Shown one piece after another: positions 16,502 through 20,919 of a stretch of 20,919 bases of DNA (positions are counted from its first letter, which is position 1; every line of letters begins with the position of its first letter). The notes under the pieces were generated by a model that was not told the DNA's origin, ran no database searches, and saw nothing but the letters and a program-made list of their open reading frames with translations. Both the position numbers and the translations under genes were made by a program. The DNA is from DATNPX01 sp036702975 (GTDB taxonomy: Bacteria; Cyanobacteriota; Vampirovibrionia; Obscuribacterales; Obscuribacteraceae). The stretch lies in contig DATNPX010000037.1 of assembly GCA_036702975.1 (NCBI GenBank), positions 1 through 20,919 of the forward strand. The letters run 5' to 3'.

Positions 16502-18679
16502 ATGCGCAGTGTAACTTCTAAGTTTCTTCCGCCGACACTAAGTGAGCGAGCAGAATACTATGATCTCGAAGAAGCGGCCAGGCAAGGTCTATTCCTACCG
16601 CGTGTCTCGATGTTGGCCCTTGAGGATGCACTAGTCCTTAATGACCAGGATCTCATTAGCAGAGCACGTGTACTAGGTTATTACGCCAGGTCAAAGGTAC
16701 GTGCGGAAGAAAAAAACAGGAAAAATCCTGAACGGTTGATACACATTCAGTGGTTGATTGAACACGTTCCTGAATGCAAGTTCTCCGGATCCACCTTGCT
16801 GAGCATTGACAAAAAGACCAACTCGACCGCGTACAAGCTCGTAAAAAACTTGTGGCAACAGCAAGTGGACAACCATCCCAACTGCACGCAAATCAAAATA
16901 AATTTCGCAATGTTCCTTTTCGAGCAGGAGCCCAAACTTTGCAAGAGATTGATCATCAACGTCCTGGAAAAATATCCCCAGCATCTTTGGGCTGGTCGAA
17001 TATTGACAGCGCTTAACGATGAACCGAACATTGTAGAAAGTTTCAAATTTGACGCCTCCGTTGTTTCCCTCAGAGGAAAAGATAAAAAGCTAGATGGAAT
17101 AAATCTTGAGACACTCTGTTTTGCCGGTGGGAAAATGCCACCGAACTCTGCCAGAACACTGGAGAGCGTGCTAATTCAGCATCCGGACGATCTTTGCGCG
17201 AGAGCTGAATTAATCGGATACTATCTGAACCGATGGAAAAGACAAAACGTTCTTCGTGTCGATCCCGATAGCTTAGACCGACTGATACGACATCTGCTTT
17301 TCTTGACCAAAGCATTTCCAGGATCAATGTTCCTGGCGCGTTGCGCTTATAGTTTGGCGGAAATAAAGGAAACTGCGCCCTATGAGTTCATCCATCTTCT
17401 TAGCGCGTGGAACCAGGTATTGGACTCGAAGGCATGCAAAAATCCAGCTGTACTGGCTGGAGCGGCGGCGTTTTTCTCGCACTGCGGTTATATCAAACGC
17501 AGTTCTGATCTTGTTAAAACGTGCAAACCATTCGCAGCGAAACGCAAAGACGTCACTTATATACTCAATTATGCGATTAAACAAACAAAGACGCGGCGGA
17601 GAGACTTTATAGTTACAGAGGAAATGCAAGCTGCCCTGGACGAGATTGCTTGTGACTCGGGGCAGTTGCCTGCACCAGCAACACTCCCTCCTTACAGCTT
17701 TCAAGAGTGGGCGACAGAGCCAGAACTGGGCTCGGCGCACCTTCATGGCTGCTATATGTGGGTTTCTAAGGAGAGTTTTGCAAACAGAAACGCGCAAATT
17801 GGTGTGAATAATATCGATATCTACAATCGGGCCGCGATTATCGGTTGTGCAGCAATGGAAAACGCCGAAGCCCGAAGAAAACACAAAATCTGGTTCTTGG
17901 AAAATTTGCCCGAGAATCGCTTCATCAGTATATTTGGCTGCTCCGATGTAAAAGCAGAAATGCTACTGGCTCTAAACAAAAATCACGGCAACAAGAATGT
18001 TCTCATAAACATCATCAGCGCTATGCGATTCGATGCGTCCGACAATGGTCGTCTGCAGCTCAAAGCTCTGCGGAAATTCCTTGAGCCTGATTGGCAAGTT
18101 CAACTCTCAGCGCTATTAAATGAGGATGTACCCGACGTAAATGCAGATCTTGAATTGACTACAAAATACAAATTTGTCGCCGGTAAACGAAAACCTTTGT
18201 ACGAACAAATAGCCAGTAAGATCAAACTATCAAATGAAAGCAGATACGGTTTGCACATTCCGATTCGAACGATATGGTCAATGGAGCGAGCTATTGAACG
18301 AAATCCCAACGACCTCATCCTCAGGGCTCAATTGATAGAAGCATATGCACATTATGACCAATGGCACAATTATTTGGGTGGTTTCACACCAGATGTGGTG
18401 CCGCAGCTTGTCAGACATAACTTATGGTTCATTGAAAACGCACCCAGTTACAAGATTTACTCACTCGGAAATGATGTTTCGCTTGGGTTGGGGCCAAAAC
18501 GCAAATTTCTACACAAACAGTCAATTTTGATTGAAGCTGCCCGCAGTCAGATGAAAGCATATCCAGAAGATTTGCCGCTCAATCTTGCCCTTATTCAATA
18601 CTTTCCACTGAGCTGGGAGCACGAAGCTCTTGCCACACTTAAACCGCTTAAGAAAAGTATCCGCGGAACACGCAATTAA
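16502..18679 (+). CDS. 725-residue cytoplasmic protein with four helical repeat units, function unknown
   Basis: I do not recognise a named family. There is no signal peptide or membrane segment. Four related units begin near residues 38, 218, 437 and 594. Each opens with a motif of the form D(L/I)xxRAxL(I/L)GYY, then about 15-30 residues, then (L/I)xxHxxW(L/F)(I/L)ExxP. Examples are DLISRARVLGYY with IQWLIEHVPE, DLCARAELIGYY with RHLLFLTKAFPG, DIYNRAAIIG with HKIWFLENLPE, and DLILRAQLIEAY with RHNLWFIENAPS. Each is followed by about 50 residues of TPR-like helices (for example NLWQQQVDNHPN, ARSQMKAYPED). The protein therefore looks like a solenoid scaffold. The ATG has only a weak GGGG about 8 bases upstream. 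It begins 186 bases after the secretin gene and converges on glmS. No enzyme motif is visible. Confidence 0.85.
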   Translation: MRSVTSKFLPPTLSERAEYYDLEEAARQGLFLPRVSMLALEDALVLNDQDLISRARVLGYYARSKVRAEEKNRKNPERLIHIQWLIEHVPECKFSGSTLLSIDKKTNSTAYKLVKNLWQQQVDNHPNCTQIKINFAMFLFEQEPKLCKRLIINVLEKYPQHLWAGRILTALNDEPNIVESFKFDASVVSLRGKDKKLDGINLETLCFAGGKMPPNSARTLESVLIQHPDDLCARAELIGYYLNRWKRQNVLRVDPDSLDRLIRHLLFLTKAFPGSMFLARCAYSLAEIKETAPYEFIHLLSAWNQVLDSKACKNPAVLAGAAAFFSHCGYIKRSSDLVKTCKPFAAKRKDVTYILNYAIKQTKTRRRDFIVTEEMQAALDEIACDSGQLPAPATLPPYSFQEWATEPELGSAHLHGCYMWVSKESFANRNAQIGVNNIDIYNRAAIIGCAAMENAEARRKHKIWFLENLPENRFISIFGCSDVKAEMLLALNKNHGNKNVLINIISAMRFDASDNGRLQLKALRKFLEPDWQVQLSALLNEDVPDVNADLELTTKYKFVAGKRKPLYEQIASKIKLSNESRYGLHIPIRTIWSMERAIERNPNDLILRAQLIEAYAHYDQWHNYLGGFTPDVVPQLVRHNLWFIENAPSYKIYSLGNDVSLGLGPKRKFLHKQSILIEAARSQMKAYPEDLPLNLALIQYFPLSWEHEALATLKPLKKSIRGTRN

Positions 18680-18760
18680 AAGATCGAATAAAGCATCTAA
18701 GTAGTTTGGTCGAAATTCGTAACTACCGGAGCAAGTGAGACGAGGCCATTAAGCCTGCAT

Positions 18761-20629
18761 CTATTCGACAGTGACTGACTTAGCCAGATTGCGAGGCTGG
18801 TCGACGTCTTTGCCGAGATAATCGGCGATGTAATAAGACATCAACTGAAGCGGCACCACGGTTAACAAAGGGCTGAAGAACTCTTCCACAACAGGAATCG
18901 TGAATGTGGTGTCGAACATCTTCGCTACCTGCTCGTCGCCTTCTACAGCGACTGCAATCATCTTGGCGTTCCTGGCGCGTGCTTCTTGAGCGTTCGAGAG
19001 AGTTTTCTCGTAGACGGCGCCTGGAACGACAACCGTGACGACCGGAACATTCGCATCCAGAACCGCAATCGGTCCATGCTTCAACTCACCGGCTGCATAT
19101 CCTGAGGCATGAATGTAGGAAAGCTCTTTCAACTTGAGAGCACCTTCCAGTGCCGTCGGGAAGTTCAATCCACGTCCAATGAAAACAACGTCGTGGGCTT
19201 CGGCATATTTCAGCGAGGACTTACGAATTTCGTTTTCCTTACCGAGAATTCTTTCTTGCAAAGCGGGGATGAGATTCAATGTTGCTTTCAGCTCTCTGGC
19301 GCGTTCAGCTGAAATTGCACCGCGCACTTCAGCCAGGTAGATGGCAAGCAAGTAGAAACTGGTCAACTGTGCCACATATGTCTTCGTGGCAGCAACCGAT
19401 ACTTCGATACCACATTCAGTGACGATCAGATTCGGAGTGATCTGACCGAGGTGAGAATCCGGGCGGTTGGTGATGCCGAGTGTGTACGAACCGCGCGACT
19501 TAGCCTCGGTCAAGGCAGCGATTGTATCTGCGGTTTCACCTGACTGGCTGACAGCGATCGTGAGAGTTTTTTCGTTGACGAGCATGCGGCGTCCGCGAAT
19601 TTCTGAAGCGATTTCAACATCCACAGGAATGGAGCAAAGTTCTTCAAGAAGATACTTTCCTACAAGACCAGCGTGATATGCCGTTCCGCAAGCAACGATG
19701 TGGATGCGTTCGAAAGATTTGATTTCATCTGGTGTGAACTTCACTCCATAGCCAAGATTTTCGTCAGCTTCGTGAGTGACTACAAAATTGACAGGTTTGG
19801 TCGGAGCGGAAAGGTACTTCCCGATAGTCTTGCGAAGCACGAGCGGTTGTTCATGAATTTCTTTAAGCAAGAAGTGCTTGTAACCAGCCTTGTCGATAAT
19901 GTATGGATTGCTATCCATCGATACTGGTTTGCGGAACACTTCTTTTCCTTCAAAATCGAAAAGTCGTGCACCACTGGCTACAATTTCAGCAATTTCGCTC
20001 TGTTCGAGCTTGAGAATTTTGTTGGTGTACTGACGCACAGCCATGCTGTCCGAAGCGAGATAGCTCACATGCTCTCCCAGACCGATGGCCAGGGAGTAGT
20101 GGCGATTGACTGCGTAAATCTTGTCGGGATGGCGCTGACAGACAATTCCCAGCGCGTACGCACCTTCCAGTCTGGCTACCGAGCGCAGGATTGCCTTGAG
20201 CAGGTCCTGGTCTTTTTTATATTCGAACGACACCAGATGCGCCACCACTTCCGTGTCTGTTTCTGAGGTGAATACATAACCATTTTTGACAAGCTCTTCA
20301 CGCAACTCTTCATGATTCTCGATGATGCCGTTATGAACAACGGCGATCGTGCCTGTGGAATCCATGTGTGGGTGCGCGTTCTGGTCGTTCGGCACGCCGT
20401 GGGTTGCCCAGCGTGTATGACCGATTCCAACTGTAGCTGCTGGTTTCTTTGTGACGAGCAAGGCTTCCAGATTAGAGAGCTTACCTGCCGCTTTCATGAC
20501 CGAAAGCTGACCGTCTTCGATGACAGCCACACCGGCTGAGTCGTAGCCGCGATATTCCAAACATCTCAGTTCAGAAAGCAAAACCGGAGCGGCCTGGGCT
20601 GGTCCAAGATAACCAACAATTCCACACAT
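18761..20629 (-). CDS. glmS: Glutamine-fructose-6-phosphate aminotransferase (isomerizing)
   Basis: GlmS converts fructose-6-phosphate and glutamine into glucosamine-6-phosphate and glutamate, the first committed step to UDP-GlcNAc for peptidoglycan and lipopolysaccharide. At 622 residues it is close to the usual 600-610. The N-terminal glutaminase begins MCGIVGYLG, with Cys2 as nucleophile once Met is removed, followed by LEYRGYDSAGVAV and GIGHTRWATHGVPNDQNAHPH. Two SIS domains follow, with VACGTAYHAGLVGKYLLEEL, VSQSGETADTIAAL and VAATKTYVAQLTSFY. The C-terminus DQPRNLAKSVTVE is typical. A perfect AGGAGG lies 7 bases before the ATG. frr ends 11 bases upstream, so the two are cotranscribed and there is no room for a glmS ribozyme between them. 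Confidence 0.97.
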   Translation of the reverse strand: MCGIVGYLGPAQAAPVLLSELRCLEYRGYDSAGVAVIEDGQLSVMKAAGKLSNLEALLVTKKPAATVGIGHTRWATHGVPNDQNAHPHMDSTGTIAVVHNGIIENHEELREELVKNGYVFTSETDTEVVAHLVSFEYKKDQDLLKAILRSVARLEGAYALGIVCQRHPDKIYAVNRHYSLAIGLGEHVSYLASDSMAVRQYTNKILKLEQSEIAEIVASGARLFDFEGKEVFRKPVSMDSNPYIIDKAGYKHFLLKEIHEQPLVLRKTIGKYLSAPTKPVNFVVTHEADENLGYGVKFTPDEIKSFERIHIVACGTAYHAGLVGKYLLEELCSIPVDVEIASEIRGRRMLVNEKTLTIAVSQSGETADTIAALTEAKSRGSYTLGITNRPDSHLGQITPNLIVTECGIEVSVAATKTYVAQLTSFYLLAIYLAEVRGAISAERARELKATLNLIPALQERILGKENEIRKSSLKYAEAHDVVFIGRGLNFPTALEGALKLKELSYIHASGYAAGELKHGPIAVLDANVPVVTVVVPGAVYEKTLSNAQEARARNAKMIAVAVEGDEQVAKMFDTTFTIPVVEEFFSPLLTVVPLQLMSYYIADYLGKDVDQPRNLAKSVTVE

Positions 20630-20636
20630 GTTAGAA

Positions 20637-20642
20637 CCTCCT
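20637..20642 (-). promoter_or_regulatory. glmS ribosome-binding site overlapping the frr stop
   Basis: AGGAGG shares two bases with the TAG stop of frr and lies 7 bases before the glmS ATG. A ribosome ending frr would sit on this site, so translation of the two genes may be coupled. Confidence 0.7.
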
Positions 20643-20919
20643 AGATATCCATCACTTCGGATTCTTTGTCGTGAATGGCTTTATCTACTTCTTTGACGTA
20701 CTTATCTGTTACCTTCTGCAGAGTTTCCTCTTTGCGCTTAATTTCGTCTTCAGAGACGCCTTCGCTCTTTTGTTTCTTCAGGTGATCGGCGCCGTCTCGG
20801 CGAATGTTTCGCACTGCCACACGACATTCTTCACCGTATTTTTTGACGATTTTTACGAGCTCTTTGCGGCGGTCTTCAGTGAGAGTAGGAATGGAAATTC
20901 GAATCACTGATCCATCGCT
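20641..20919 (-). CDS. frr: Ribosome recycling factor, C-terminal half (5' end outside window)
   Basis: Frr works with EF-G to split the post-termination ribosome. The visible 92 residues cover the second half of the usual 185. They begin SDGSVIRISIPTLTEDRRKE, matching the conserved DGxxIRxxxPxLTxERR segment, and continue with VKKYGEECRVAVRNIRRDG, the positively charged helix of the family. The end is IHDKESEVMDI, the normal C-terminal helix. The frame is open to the last base of the window, so the gene starts further right. In many bacteria pyrH lies upstream of frr, which cannot be checked here. glmS follows within 11 bases. Confidence 0.96.
   Translation of the reverse strand, partial: SDGSVIRISIPTLTEDRRKELVKIVKKYGEECRVAVRNIRRDGADHLKKQKSEGVSEDEIKRKEETLQKVTDKYVKEVDKAIHDKESEVMDI

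Noticed and set aside
18701..18726. GTAGTT/AACTAC hairpin between the convergent 725-residue protein gene and glmS
   Set aside because: The stem is only six base pairs with a large loop and no T run on either strand.
19673..20266. A 197-codon open frame on the plus strand
   Set aside because: It is antisense to the well-supported glmS gene and has no recognisable domain or ribosome site.

Overview
The window is a dense, gene-rich stretch of a bacterial chromosome with about 50% GC by eye and no insertion sequences, phage genes, tRNAs or rRNAs that I can see. The cell is inferred to be a diderm: it has a peptidoglycan glycosyltransferase, an AMIN-domain amidase and an outer-membrane secretin. 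Several features together point to the non-photosynthetic relatives of cyanobacteria (Melainabacteria/Vampirovibrionia, especially the Obscuribacterales). These are the AMIN-type amidase, a K+-independent H+-pyrophosphatase, paired zinc-ribbon Ser/Thr kinases and many TPR-like proteins. That placement is inference from gene style only, with moderate confidence.

Layout. 1-3404 is transcribed leftward: hppA (1329-3404), a palindromic terminator and repeat cluster (1175-1304), a possible 45-residue membrane peptide (924-1061), and a GT51 penicillin-binding protein cut by the window edge (1-829). 3645-9457 runs rightward: a large AMIN/Amidase_3 amidase, murI 12 bases behind it, a 99-residue unknown protein, and a membrane Ser/Thr kinase with an outer TPR-like domain. 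A second zinc-ribbon Ser/Thr kinase (9493-11124) converges on it and lies downstream of hemW (11245-12381). 12528-18679 runs rightward: an exported TPR protein, a secretin gene broken by a -1 frameshift at a run of six C, and a 725-residue protein with an internal repeat that I do not recognise. The right end runs leftward: frr (5' end outside the window) closely followed by glmS.

Common theme. Four genes serve the cell wall: GlmS makes glucosamine-6-phosphate for UDP-GlcNAc, MurI makes D-glutamate, the GT51 enzyme polymerises glycan, and the amidase cleaves stem peptides. The exported TPR protein and the secretin may form one envelope assembly. The two kinases share a zinc-ribbon plus kinase plan but differ in what follows the membrane anchor.

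The points most worth a second look are the four-unit repeat protein at 16502-18679, the secretin frameshift at 14280-14285, and the three palindromes spaced 50 and 52 bases apart downstream of hppA.
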